In this document: one piece after another, positions 32,748 to 41,568 of the stretch
How the letters are laid out: each line of letters opens with the position of its first letter
How positions within the stretch are numbered: the first letter of the stretch is position 1
DNA from: Candidatus Omnitrophota bacterium
GTDB lineage: Bacteria > Omnitrophota > Omnitrophia > Omnitrophales > Aquincolibacteriaceae
Length of the DNA stretch: 50,001 nucleotides
Direction: 5' to 3'
Assembly (NCBI GenBank): GCA_903856085.1
Contig: CAIOAT010000039.1
Coordinates: forward strand, 1 to 50,001
Position numbers and translations under genes: made by a program
The notes under the pieces: generated by a model
Databases searched by the model: none
The model's input: only the letters and a program-made list of their open reading frames with translations
Told to the model about the DNA's origin: nothing

Positions 32748-34697
32748 ATGGCAAGCAACTATTTCAAAAATGAGTACGAATATCTGGACGCTCAATTTAA
32801 GTTGGTGGATATCTACAGGAAGTGGGAGCAAGAGAGAAATCCCGATAAGAAAATAGTTGTAAAAATCGGGAAAAATAAACCCCGTCCTCGGAACTATGCA
32901 AAAGAAATTAAAGAGAAGTCCGCAAGGGTCGAAGCAAGGTGGATCGGTTCTCAAAAGAAAGGGAAGAGTTTTCTTTTTGACAGAATTGCCGATACCGCTT
33001 GCTTGGATAGCAATGAACGTCTCTTTCTTATATTGCTGCTACACAGCCGTCTCACCATGCCGAACGGACAGGTTCCGTGCGCAGAAGCCACGAAGACGAT
33101 TTTTCCAAAAAGGCAGCAATGCTTGAAGAATCTTTATTGTCTCTCCCAGGAAGGGCGGCTTAAGAAGAGCGGATTGATCGAGTTCGAAGGTAAGGACGTG
33201 AAGATTTCTGATCGGATATATAAAAAATTCTTGCAGATCAAAATAAGGCGAAATATTTCTGGTTCCGTCTCGAAAGAAAATCAGACGCAAACATATGCGG
33301 ATTTTCTAACCAGTACATATCGACTTGCTGACTTAATGTGGGAAAGAACGCAGGCGACAGCTGCTGTTCAAGCTTGCCATGAGAGCAAAATCATACAAAA
33401 CGATTTAGCTGAACTGAATGAGCGCATTATCACGATGAGGCAGACAATTGAAAGCGCGATGGCGTCTGAATTCGCAAAAGACTTTCCCCTTGTGCTGTTT
33501 GCTAAGAAGTACGGACTTTCCTTTGAGGAACAGATGGTTCTGATCGGGATGATGCAAACCATGCTTCGACTAAGACAGGAAAATCCTGGAAATTGTTGCT
33601 GGGATGAGGGCTATCTGCAAGTCATGGATGTGAGCCGGTTTCTTGCTTTTTCGCGAGACGATGTCCCGAGGTTTTTTAAAATCTTTCACGAGGATTCCGT
33701 GCTGATCCAAGAAGGCATTATCGAAGAACATAGATGGGCCAGGGATTCGCTTCAGGTAAAGGAATTCACTTTGGCAACGGATGCGCTGAATTTTCTGACC
33801 AACCATGGTAACGGAACTCCGGAGGAGCGACTGAGGGATCTTGGCGTGAAACTCAGGGAAAAGGCCGAGAAAACTGGAAATATCACTGAACCTAGGTTTA
33901 CTCTCGAAGATGTAGTGCTTGAGGAACGAAACAAAGCTTGTCTTGTGAGTAGCCTCGGACAATTAATCAACAAGGACCTCATTTTTAAGGAGTGGGGCTT
34001 TGAAGAAAAGATTAAATATGGGACCGGCATAACGATGCTCTTTGCGGGGCCTCCCGGGACGGGAAAGACGATGGCTGCTGAAGCTGTGGCTGGGCATATC
34101 AAGAAGAAGGTTCTGATCGTTGATTACTCCAAGCTCGAAAGCTGCTGGGTCGGCGAAACGGAAAAAAACATCGTAAAAGTATTCAGGACCGCTAAGGAAA
34201 AAGACGCAGTGCTTGTGTTTGATGAAGCGGATGCTGTTTTTTATAGTCGCTCTCTTGCTTCAAGGACTTGGGAAGTTCGAGACGTTAACGTGCTCTTACG
34301 TGAAATCGAAAGGTTCACCGGCGTAGTGATTCTTACAACCAACCGTCATGACAGTTTTGATCCTGCCTTGGAACGAAGAATAGCGGTTCGTCTTGAATTC
34401 GGTGCGCCGGGGCTTAAGGAGCGAGTCCTTCTGTGGAAAAGGCATTTCCCTGGGAAAGCGCCCTTGGCTCAGGATGTCGATTTTGAATGCCTAGCCAATG
34501 AATTTGTTATTACAGGCGGGCAGATCAAAAACATTGCGCTTGGTGCCGCTCGCCGTGCTGCATTTAGAACTTCACGAGGTGAGATTGCCTTGATTACGAG
34601 GCAAGACATTCTGGATGCAGTTAATGATGAAAAGGCGCTTAGTTGGGCAGGGCATGGTATTAAGGGACAGCTTGGTTTTGCTCCATTAAATAATTAA
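32748..34697 (+). CDS. AAA+ ATPase (CDC48/FtsH-type AAA module)
   Basis: A 649-residue protein with AGGGGG before the ATG. The N-terminal 330 residues are mostly helical, rich in Lys and Arg, with short winged-helix-like parts (YLQVMDVSRFLAFSRDDV); I recognise no named domain. The C-terminal AAA module has Walker A GPPGTGKT (434-441), Walker B VFDEADAVF (Asp492, Glu493), sensor-1 VVILTTNRHDSFDPALERR with the arginine fingers, and a helical lid ending near residue 620. Such ATPases unfold or remodel proteins or complexes. It is the first gene behind operator copy 3, followed 15 bases later by a secreted repeat protein, an unusual partner. No protease domain is fused. Confidence 0.85.
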   Translation: MASNYFKNEYEYLDAQFKLVDIYRKWEQERNPDKKIVVKIGKNKPRPRNYAKEIKEKSARVEARWIGSQKKGKSFLFDRIADTACLDSNERLFLILLLHSRLTMPNGQVPCAEATKTIFPKRQQCLKNLYCLSQEGRLKKSGLIEFEGKDVKISDRIYKKFLQIKIRRNISGSVSKENQTQTYADFLTSTYRLADLMWERTQATAAVQACHESKIIQNDLAELNERIITMRQTIESAMASEFAKDFPLVLFAKKYGLSFEEQMVLIGMMQTMLRLRQENPGNCCWDEGYLQVMDVSRFLAFSRDDVPRFFKIFHEDSVLIQEGIIEEHRWARDSLQVKEFTLATDALNFLTNHGNGTPEERLRDLGVKLREKAEKTGNITEPRFTLEDVVLEERNKACLVSSLGQLINKDLIFKEWGFEEKIKYGTGITMLFAGPPGTGKTMAAEAVAGHIKKKVLIVDYSKLESCWVGETEKNIVKVFRTAKEKDAVLVFDEADAVFYSRSLASRTWEVRDVNVLLREIERFTGVVILTTNRHDSFDPALERRIAVRLEFGAPGLKERVLLWKRHFPGKAPLAQDVDFECLANEFVITGGQIKNIALGAARRAAFRTSRGEIALITRQDILDAVNDEKALSWAGHGIKGQLGFAPLNN

Positions 34698-34712
34698 TAA
34701 GGTGAGGTTTCA

Positions 34713-35036
34713 ATGAAAACAATATTGTTTCTGCTTTTGGTTCTAACTGCTTGCACGCTTGCTTTCGCGGATAGCGACTACACTCTGGCGCCCAACGGTC
34801 AGTATGTGAGCGATGGTAGTCCCACGCTTGCCCCTGATGGAACTTATGTTGGATATGGTAAGGCTACTTTGGCTCCCAACGGCACCTATGTGGGAGGCGA
34901 TCGGGCGACGCTTGCTCCGAACGGGACTTACGTGGGGGGTGATCGGGCCACATTGGCTCCGGATGGGACCTATGTTGGCGGGGACCGAGCGGTCCTTACG
35001 CCTGACGGCACGTATGTCGGCGTTTACGACGACTAA
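34713..35036 (+). CDS. Small secreted protein of six 14-residue repeats
   Basis: A 107-residue protein with GGTGAGG before the ATG. Residues 1-19 form a signal peptide ending LAFA. The mature protein consists almost only of six tandem 14-residue repeats of the form ATLAPNGTYVGGDR (residues 23-106), each with an NG or DG turn and a TYVGG strand, so it should form a small repetitive beta structure outside the cytoplasm. Short proteins with this repeat occur as hypothetical secreted proteins; I know no function. It is co-transcribed with an AAA ATPase and a cytoplasmic unknown protein, 15 and 12 bases away. Recent repeat expansion is likely because central repeats are nearly identical. Confidence 0.7.
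   Translation: MKTILFLLLVLTACTLAFADSDYTLAPNGQYVSDGSPTLAPDGTYVGYGKATLAPNGTYVGGDRATLAPNGTYVGGDRATLAPDGTYVGGDRAVLTPDGTYVGVYDD
34779..35030 (+). repeat. Coding tandem repeat, six units of 42 bp
   Basis: Six in-frame units of 42 bp, with units three to five nearly identical at protein level but with scattered synonymous differences. Copy number changes would lengthen or shorten the protein by 14 residues without frameshift. Confidence 0.8.
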
Positions 35037-35048
35037 GGAGATTCGAAA

Positions 35049-35444
35049 ATGAAAGTTGTGGGCAAATATAAAGACCGCGATGTCAGGATTATAAGCATGT
35101 ATATCAATGAAACGTATGGGGGCTATTTGATTCTGAGCGACAATGTATTGGAAAGAGAGAATCGAAGTATTCTTTCGGAGCGTGTGAAGAAAACGATCGA
35201 ACGGCTATGGGGAGATAATCGCACCGTTTATGTTATGGATCTTGACCAAATAGATTACAAGAAGCGCCTTCCCAGGGTCATGGTTTATGCGTGGCTTTTG
35301 GGCACTCCAATTAAAGAAGACCAAGACGGATCACATCTTTTTTTGGTCTGGCTTCAAGATTCCGACGCAGATCCGTTTATTAAGGCGGGAGAATATTTTC
35401 AAAAACTCGAATGGGAAAAAATGGCAAAAGGTTATTATTGCTAA
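35049..35444 (+). CDS. Hypothetical protein of the AAA operon
   Basis: A 131-residue protein with a strong ribosome binding site (AAGGAG) eight bases from the ATG. No signal peptide or membrane helix. It looks like a small alpha/beta protein: strands RDVRIISMYI and GGYLILSD, a helix around ILSERVKKTIERLW, a strand TVYVMDLD, a second helix-strand unit and an acidic loop (KEDQDGSHLFLVWLQDSDADPF). I recognise no family. Position suggests that it works with the AAA ATPase, perhaps as an adaptor. Confidence 0.55.
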   Translation: MKVVGKYKDRDVRIISMYINETYGGYLILSDNVLERENRSILSERVKKTIERLWGDNRTVYVMDLDQIDYKKRLPRVMVYAWLLGTPIKEDQDGSHLFLVWLQDSDADPFIKAGEYFQKLEWEKMAKGYYC

Positions 35445-35632
35445 ATGCAAAAAAGGTGGACTCCTTTGAGGATGATGGATCTGATTTGTTAGTTTTTATG
35501 CTATTTAGTTTTTTTAAAATGAACCGTTAATACTGGCCCAGTGAGCCCCGTGTCACCGCCGCGTTTTACAGACGGAAGAAGAGACCCACCGGAACAACCA
35601 GAAAAAGAACGATCAACCGGAGGAACCGCACC

Positions 35633-37654
35633 ATGCAGCCCGCCCCAAATCCCGCACAGTCTCACTCTGTCCAAAACAACTATCTCAGGAGGCTCGTATA
35701 CGCTCTTTTGTTTTTAAGCGTTTTCAGAGTTGCCCCGCCGCTTTTGGCTGATGTCCAGCAGCTTGCTCCTGCTATACCCCAAGCCAACCAGGTCTCCGCT
35801 CCAGAGGTTATTCCGGTAACGGCTAAACCGAAAACGAAGGTGAGTTTTGAGGAAAAACACAAAGACTGGGCCACGGTTATGCTTCTTCATGAGAGCCGCA
35901 TTACTCTTCATGAGGATTGGTCTTACGAAACTTATATTCACAGAAAGGTCCTCATTCAGACTAAAGACGGGAGCGCTATGGGTGAGATCCCGATCCTTTA
36001 CGATGCGGATACGGAGGAGGTCAAAATCCTGAGGGCTGTTACGATTACTCCGGACGGCAAGGAGCACCCGCCGGCAAAAGTTCAGGAGCTTTCCGTTTAT
36101 GAGGACTATGGCATGTACTCCAATGAAAAACAAAAGATTCTTTCCATGCCGGAAGTCACTGTGGGGTCGATTATCGATCTGGAGTATCTGAAAATAACCA
36201 AAAAGCGCCCCATGCCGAAAACTTTTTGGGACATTGAAAGCACCAGCATGCCATTCCCAGTCAGGGAACAAAAGCTGACTTACCGGTTTCCAAAGAGTCT
36301 TGAAATAAAACAAAAGACGTTCCTTCATTCCTGGCAGCCGGAGATCCGCCAAGAAGGTGAAACCACGGTTTATTATTGGGAGAGAAAGAAGTACTCTCCG
36401 AATACGGACGAAGAAGAGGTGTTTCCACCACTTCCTACGGCCGAGAACATTAATCAAGGCATCGAGCTTTCATCGGTCAAGAACTGGCAGGAAGTAGCGG
36501 TCTGGTATTACGGGCTCATCCAAAAGAACCTGAAGATTACTCCTAAGATCCGGAAGGCCGCAGAGAAAGCGGCCAAAGGGAAAACGAATCCCCGCGACAA
36601 AGCCCGGGCCGTACTTGAATACATGCAGGAGAACTTCCGGTATGTTTCGATGTCTTTTGGCGATTATTCCATGGAGCCGCATCCGACCGATGAGGTGTTC
36701 CGGAATAAGTACGGTGATTGCAAGGACCAGTCGCTTCTCGTGAAAGCCATGCTAGAAGCCGTGGGAGTCCGGGCGGAGCTATGCCTTTTCGCCTTGGAAT
36801 CGGAGGGGAACGATCCTAAGGATGATCTTCCGGTACTAGGTCTTTATGATCATGTACTGCTCAAGGTTATTGACCCCAAAGGCGGGGATTTCTACGCAGA
36901 CCCGCTTCTTCAGGGGTATGACATCGGGGAATACCCTTTGCAGTATCAGGGAGCGCATACCTTTATCATCGGACCCAAAGGCGGTGAGTTCGATCACTTT
37001 CCCGTTTTTGATGAGGCAAGGATGTCAGAATCCACTGTCGGAACCATAGAGATTCGTCCCGATGGCTCCTCTACCAACACGTTCCTGAATTCTTGGAAGC
37101 TTCACGAGTCCATAGATCTTCGCAGGAAACTCAAAGCGATGCCCGCGGAAGAAAAGAAAAAGTTTTTTGAAAAATTGGAAGCTGATATGGCGGGGGATGG
37201 CAAGGTGCTAGAACAAAAAATCGAAGGGCTTGACGCGAAATACGGACGGCTCAAGTCCCGATCGGTTTGTGATTACCCTAACAACTATCCAATAAACGAC
37301 GGACTCATGGTCCTCGATCTGGCACAAACGGACAGTTCCGATGGATGGAATGCCAAGGAAAGGAAGAAGCCTATTTTTTCTCCTATCAATGGATCGAATC
37401 AAGAAACCATCACTTTCAAATTACCAGCTGGTTTCGAGGTCATGCATCTTCCGAAAGGTTTTATTCTCGATAACGGTTTTTTCAGCTTTCGCCGGGATAT
37501 CGAAAGAACAGGCAACAGTATCAAGATCACGGACCTGCGACGGATACGTCGAATGGCGCTTCCGGCTTCTGACTATCCCAAGATCAAAGAGTTCTATGCC
37601 AAGCTTCCATTTCGCACCGAACAACGGATCATTTTGAGGAAAAAAGAGGCATAG
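35633..37654 (+). CDS. DUF3857 and transglutaminase-like protein
   Basis: A 673-residue protein with GGAGG before the ATG and a signal peptide (hydrophobic residues about 22-40). Residues about 70-220 match the DUF3857 beta domain (HEDWSYETYIHRKVLIQTKDG, VKILRAVTITPDGK). A transglutaminase-like protease fold follows with a complete triad: GDCKD (Cys363), YDHVLL (His407) and YADPLLQ (Asp423). The last part (about 440-673) is the DUF3858-like beta domain. Proteins of this layout are exported and common in Bacteroidetes and PVC bacteria; the substrate is unknown. GC-rich codon use matches the envelope operon, not the island. Confidence 0.85.
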   Translation: MQPAPNPAQSHSVQNNYLRRLVYALLFLSVFRVAPPLLADVQQLAPAIPQANQVSAPEVIPVTAKPKTKVSFEEKHKDWATVMLLHESRITLHEDWSYETYIHRKVLIQTKDGSAMGEIPILYDADTEEVKILRAVTITPDGKEHPPAKVQELSVYEDYGMYSNEKQKILSMPEVTVGSIIDLEYLKITKKRPMPKTFWDIESTSMPFPVREQKLTYRFPKSLEIKQKTFLHSWQPEIRQEGETTVYYWERKKYSPNTDEEEVFPPLPTAENINQGIELSSVKNWQEVAVWYYGLIQKNLKITPKIRKAAEKAAKGKTNPRDKARAVLEYMQENFRYVSMSFGDYSMEPHPTDEVFRNKYGDCKDQSLLVKAMLEAVGVRAELCLFALESEGNDPKDDLPVLGLYDHVLLKVIDPKGGDFYADPLLQGYDIGEYPLQYQGAHTFIIGPKGGEFDHFPVFDEARMSESTVGTIEIRPDGSSTNTFLNSWKLHESIDLRRKLKAMPAEEKKKFFEKLEADMAGDGKVLEQKIEGLDAKYGRLKSRSVCDYPNNYPINDGLMVLDLAQTDSSDGWNAKERKKPIFSPINGSNQETITFKLPAGFEVMHLPKGFILDNGFFSFRRDIERTGNSIKITDLRRIRRMALPASDYPKIKEFYAKLPFRTEQRIILRKKEA

Positions 37655-37705
37655 ATAGCGTTTCTAAACAGCAAGTGCGAAGCGACCAGAGAGAGCAGGT
37701 GACGG

Positions 37706-38185
37706 ATGGACTTTGATGGAGGCGAACTCGATCCAGATGTGTCGGGGGATTGGCGAGAGGTTTTGAAGCCGGAAAGTCTTCTCAAGAGTATCCGGGAGCT
37801 GGAAGGCGAGATCCGGTGGAATCCTGTGGATGCCGAGCTTTACTTTCAAATCGGTGTATTTTACGGTTGCCTCAAGGATGACGAGAATGCGGTCAAAGCT
37901 TATCATACAGCGCTTGAGTTGGATCCGGAGATGCACCAGGCGAATTATTTGCTCGGGGAGCATTTCTTCGGGAAGAAAAAGTATTGGGACGCAGCCATGG
38001 AATTCGGGCATTATGTTTGCGGAGAGCCGGACGATCCCGATGGGACGCTTTATCTGAAGTTCGGGATTGCCTGCCTGCGGCTGGGACAGATCAAGGATGC
38101 CAGGCGCCATTTGGAGAAAGCGCGGCTCGACAAGGCTTCAGGCCGCGTTGGTATCGCAAATAAACTCTTATCCCGGATCACTTGA
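37706..38185 (+). CDS. TPR repeat protein
   Basis: A 159-residue protein with about three tetratricopeptide units, for example DAELYFQIGVFYGCLKDDEN followed by AVKAYHTALELDPEMHQANY, and a C-terminal unit LYLKFGIACLRLGQIKDARR. No signal peptide. It probably acts as a protein-binding scaffold. The stop is directly followed by the ATG of the sirtuin gene (no gap), so the two are translationally coupled. Confidence 0.8.
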   Translation: MDFDGGELDPDVSGDWREVLKPESLLKSIRELEGEIRWNPVDAELYFQIGVFYGCLKDDENAVKAYHTALELDPEMHQANYLLGEHFFGKKKYWDAAMEFGHYVCGEPDDPDGTLYLKFGIACLRLGQIKDARRHLEKARLDKASGRVGIANKLLSRIT

Positions 38186-38953
38186 ATGAGTAATATCGAA
38201 AAGATAAAAAATGTCGCGGAATTGCTAAAACAGTCAAAGAGCGTTCTGTTCATTACCGGCGCCGGAATCTCGGCGGATTCGGGATTGCCGACCTACCGGG
38301 GACTTGGCGGGCTTTATGATGATGTCGAAACCGAAGACGGGATTCCGATTGAGATGGCGTTGGCGGGGGATATGCTGAGGAAGAAGCCCGAGGTCACCTG
38401 GAAATATCTTTCCCAGATCGAGAAAAAGTGTCGCGGGGCGAAGCATAACCGTGCTCACGAGATCATTGCGGAGATGGAACGGAGCTTTGATCGGGTCTGG
38501 GTCCTGACGCAGAATATCGATGGATTCCATCATGCGGCGGGCTCCAAGAACGTGATCGACATTCACGGGGACATGCATGACATCCGGTGCGAAGGATGTG
38601 GTTGGAAGACGCGGGTTGAGAATTATGACGGCCTCAGCATTCCACCGCGCTGTCCGAAGTGCAGCTCCATAGCAAGACCGGACGTGGTTTTCTTTGGAGA
38701 GATGTTACAGTCCGATAAAGTGGATCTGATGGAGCGGGAAGTGGGACAGCCGTTCGACATCTATTTTTCGATTGGGACGACGAGCGTGTTTCCTTATATC
38801 AAACACCCCATGGCTTTCGCGTCCCACCTCCAACGTCCGACGATTGAGATCAATCCCGACAAGACTGAGATCTCCGGATGGGTTGACGTTAAAATACCAC
38901 TGGGAGCTGCCGCGACTCTTGATGCCATATGGAAGAAATATGAATCCTTTTAA
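38186..38953 (+). CDS. NAD-dependent protein deacylase, sirtuin (CobB family)
   Basis: A 255-residue protein with all sirtuin motifs: ITGAGISADSGLPTYRG (NAD-binding loop, about residues 25-41), TQNIDGFH (about 111), catalytic His127 in HGDMHD, a zinc ribbon with Cys135, Cys138, Cys156 and Cys159, VVFFGEM, and the SIGTTS cofactor segment. It would remove acyl groups from lysines using NAD+. The zinc cysteines and HGD motif distinguish it from the two defence-type SIR2 proteins at 8033 and 9271. It matches the chromosomal composition and follows a TPR gene. Confidence 0.92.
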   Translation: MSNIEKIKNVAELLKQSKSVLFITGAGISADSGLPTYRGLGGLYDDVETEDGIPIEMALAGDMLRKKPEVTWKYLSQIEKKCRGAKHNRAHEIIAEMERSFDRVWVLTQNIDGFHHAAGSKNVIDIHGDMHDIRCEGCGWKTRVENYDGLSIPPRCPKCSSIARPDVVFFGEMLQSDKVDLMEREVGQPFDIYFSIGTTSVFPYIKHPMAFASHLQRPTIEINPDKTEISGWVDVKIPLGAAATLDAIWKKYESF

Positions 38954-39028
38954 AGCCGCATTTTATGCAAAAGGCTACATTTGTAGGGCTCCTACCGTTA
39001 ACAGTTTTCACCTGATCGTTCAATTTTT

Positions 39029-39055
39029 CTTAGGCCCTAAGTTATACTGTTGCCC
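39029..39055 (+). promoter_or_regulatory. Promoter with palindrome, probably giving a leaderless mRNA
   Basis: A 13-base near-perfect palindrome CTTAGG-C-CCTAAG (39029-39041) lies directly before TATACT (39043-39048). The ATG of the next gene is only seven bases after the -10 box, so transcription would begin at or next to the start codon. A TTCAAT 18 bases upstream of the -10 box may act as -35. No ribosome binding site is present, consistent with leaderless translation. Confidence 0.6.
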
Positions 39056-41014
39056 ATGATAAAAGCCACTAGTCAGCTTAATTTATCTGTAGCAAACCCC
39101 AAGCTAGCCCAAGAGTGGCATCCATCCAAAAACGGTAAGCTTACACCTAAAGATGTGACCCCCGGGTCTGGCAAAAAAGCCTGGTGGAAGTGTCCAAAGG
39201 CGGATGACCATGTGTGGGAAGCCGTAATTTTATCCAGAGCAAGAAATAATGCTGGATGTCCATATTGTTCGGGAAGATATGCTGACAAAAATAATAATTT
39301 TGAAAAATCAAATCCGGAAATATTAAAAGAGTGGCATCCTACAAAGAATGGGGGCTTAAAACCTAGTAGTTATACGCCTAGATCTGGTTTAGTAGTCTGG
39401 TGGAAATGTCCGAAAGGTGATGACCATGAATGGCAATCTACTATTGCTAATCGTGCTAGTGGAAATGGTTGTCCTGTTTGTTCTGGCAGAAAAGCTGTTA
39501 AATCAAACTGTCTTGCAACGTTAAATCCAGAATTAGCAAAGGAATGGCACCCTACAAAGAATAAAGATCTCACGCCACATGCTGTAGTTCTTGGATCGAA
39601 CAAAAAAGTTTGGTGGAAATGTCCGAAAGGTAATGACCACGAATGGGAAACAACCGTTGTTGATAGGAATGAGGGCGGCCGTTGCCCTGTATGTGCTAAT
39701 AGAAAAATTGTTAATTCAAATTGTTTAGCAACATTAAGGCCAAATTTAGCTAAAGAATGGCATCCTACAAAAAACGAAAAGAGAACTCCTTACAATACTC
39801 ATCCTGGGTCTAGTTTTAAAGTTTGGTGGAAGTGCAAGCACGGGCATGAATGGAGGGTTGCTGTTGAAAAAAGAACAGCTCGGAATACAGGGTGCCCTAA
39901 GTGTTGCAAAAAGACAACTCTGCCAGAATTGAGAATTTTTTCTGAATTAAAAACGATATTTCCATCAATTCAACATAGAACGATGATAAAGGGTTATGAA
40001 GTTGATATTTATATCCCAGAATTAAAAGTTGGGATTGAATATGACGGTGTTTTTTGGCATAAAAATTCGACTGAAAAAGACAAAAAAAAGAACAAAGCGC
40101 TAGAAACAGAGATATTGCTTTTCAGAGCTAGGGAAAAGGGATTATCAAAAATAAGCAGTAGGGATATTGAACTAAATGCGATAAATATTTCTGTAGAATC
40201 AATCAAAAAAATCCTGCGATCAATTCTAGAATATACAAACATTAAATCTAAAGAAGCATTAAGTAAGATCGAACAGTATTTAGAACTTAAAGGCTGGGCT
40301 GCATCGGAGTATTTTACAAAACTATGCACCGAAAGAAACCATATCGATTATGAAAAAGCGATTAGTTATCTATTCCCCAAACTAGCAAAAGAATGGCACC
40401 CAACCAAAAATGATCCCTTACTTCCAGAATACTTTTCACCAGGATCGAACAAAAAAGTCTGGTGGAAGTGTCCCAAGGCAGAGGATCATGTGTGGGAAGC
40501 TGCTATTAACTCTCGAGTAAGAGGTTGCGGCTGCTCAATTTGTGCTGGACAGAAAGCTGTTCACTTAAACTGTCTTGCAACATTATATCCGGATTTATCG
40601 AAGCAATGGCATCCTACAAAGAATAAAGAGCTCACGCCATATGATGTTAGACCAGGGTCTCACAATAAATTCTGGTGGAAATGTCCGAAAGGTGATGACC
40701 ATGAATGGCAATCTGAGCTTAGACATAGAGTAAATGGAATTGGTTGCCCTTTTTGTTCAAATAAAAGAATTTCAAAGGATAATTGTTTAGCTGCAACACA
40801 CCCTGAGCTGGCCAAGGAATGGCACCCTACTAAAAATAAAGACATCAACCCACGGAATGTTACTTATGGATTAGTGCAAAAAGTCTGGTGGAAATGCCCG
40901 AAAGGAAAAGATCATGAGTGGCAAGCTTTTATTGCTAACAGAACTAGAAGAGGAGATGGCTGCCCGTTTTGCGCTAGGAGGAAAAGCAGTTCGAAACAAT
41001 TAGCGCTGCTCTAA
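39056..41014 (+). CDS. Zinc-ribbon repeat protein (DUF4379) with embedded Vsr/MutH-type nuclease
   Basis: A 652-residue protein. Seven zinc-ribbon repeats of about 60 residues share the pattern LAKEWHPTKN, a PGS turn, VWWKCP, a DHEW motif and CPxC, giving Cys-His-Cys-Cys metal ligands. Four are N-terminal and three C-terminal. Between them (about residues 285-440) lies a domain with LPELRIFSELK, YEVDIYIPELKVGIEYDGVFWH, the Glu, Asp and Glu plus His pattern of Vsr-like PD-(D/E)XK endonucleases. The ribbons probably bind nucleic acid and position the nuclease. Such DUF4379 proteins occur in phages, giant viruses and mobile regions. Base composition is very A+T-rich compared with the sirtuin gene before it. 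Confidence 0.82.
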   Translation: MIKATSQLNLSVANPKLAQEWHPSKNGKLTPKDVTPGSGKKAWWKCPKADDHVWEAVILSRARNNAGCPYCSGRYADKNNNFEKSNPEILKEWHPTKNGGLKPSSYTPRSGLVVWWKCPKGDDHEWQSTIANRASGNGCPVCSGRKAVKSNCLATLNPELAKEWHPTKNKDLTPHAVVLGSNKKVWWKCPKGNDHEWETTVVDRNEGGRCPVCANRKIVNSNCLATLRPNLAKEWHPTKNEKRTPYNTHPGSSFKVWWKCKHGHEWRVAVEKRTARNTGCPKCCKKTTLPELRIFSELKTIFPSIQHRTMIKGYEVDIYIPELKVGIEYDGVFWHKNSTEKDKKKNKALETEILLFRAREKGLSKISSRDIELNAINISVESIKKILRSILEYTNIKSKEALSKIEQYLELKGWAASEYFTKLCTERNHIDYEKAISYLFPKLAKEWHPTKNDPLLPEYFSPGSNKKVWWKCPKAEDHVWEAAINSRVRGCGCSICAGQKAVHLNCLATLYPDLSKQWHPTKNKELTPYDVRPGSHNKFWWKCPKGDDHEWQSELRHRVNGIGCPFCSNKRISKDNCLAATHPELAKEWHPTKNKDINPRNVTYGLVQKVWWKCPKGKDHEWQAFIANRTRRGDGCPFCARRKSSSKQLALL

Positions 41015-41043
41015 ATGTAAAACTATGCTGGAGGCGGAGGGAT

Positions 41044-41568
41044 ATGCTGAAGACGAAGAGTTACATAAAGACATTTATGGCGCTCGTCTTTTTACTGGGT
41101 TTTGGGACAGGGCATTGCAACGCCGGGACATATACCTCAAAGACAAATCCGCAACATTCCGTACAATACAAGCAAGCGGTTTACCTTACGGATGGACAAT
41201 GTAAGAATTATTCCCGCCAGAATCCCGGAACGGTTTTTAGATGTTGGTCGATGCCTTCCCGCCACTTCTACTTGAACGGCGAAATCGTCGATGGCCGGAT
41301 GGACGAAATCGCCAAGGACGAAGTGGCGTGGGATGTTTTCCTTTTGATATTCGTTTTGCTTCTTATCGCCGTTGCATTTTATGTGTACCTGCTTCCGACC
41401 TTCACGGCTTACAACCGCCAGCATCCGCAAAGGTTTTGGATCATGATGTTGAATCTTTTTCTGGGCAACACATTGGTTGGGTGGATAGCGGCTATGGTTT
41501 GGGCCCGCAATGGGAGTGAGCGCGAGGGGGAAGGATCATTTCAAAATGACGAAGAAAAGCATGCGTAA
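41044..41568 (+). CDS. Superinfection immunity-like membrane protein
   Basis: A 174-residue protein with GGAGGCGGAGG before the ATG. It has a signal peptide or first membrane helix (about residues 9-27), a polar extracytoplasmic stretch with cysteines, a membrane helix (about 93-118) ending YLLPTFTAYNRQHPQR, and a second helix with MLNLFLGNTLVGWIAAMVWA. The LPT, NLFLG and T(L/V)GW motifs are those of the T4 Imm-like superinfection immunity family (PF14373), which blocks entry of DNA from a second phage. Many bacterial chromosomal proteins share the domain, so a defence role is plausible but not proven. Its 3' end overlaps the secreted nuclease gene by 23 bases. Confidence 0.75.
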   Translation: MLKTKSYIKTFMALVFLLGFGTGHCNAGTYTSKTNPQHSVQYKQAVYLTDGQCKNYSRQNPGTVFRCWSMPSRHFYLNGEIVDGRMDEIAKDEVAWDVFLLIFVLLLIAVAFYVYLLPTFTAYNRQHPQRFWIMMLNLFLGNTLVGWIAAMVWARNGSEREGEGSFQNDEEKHA

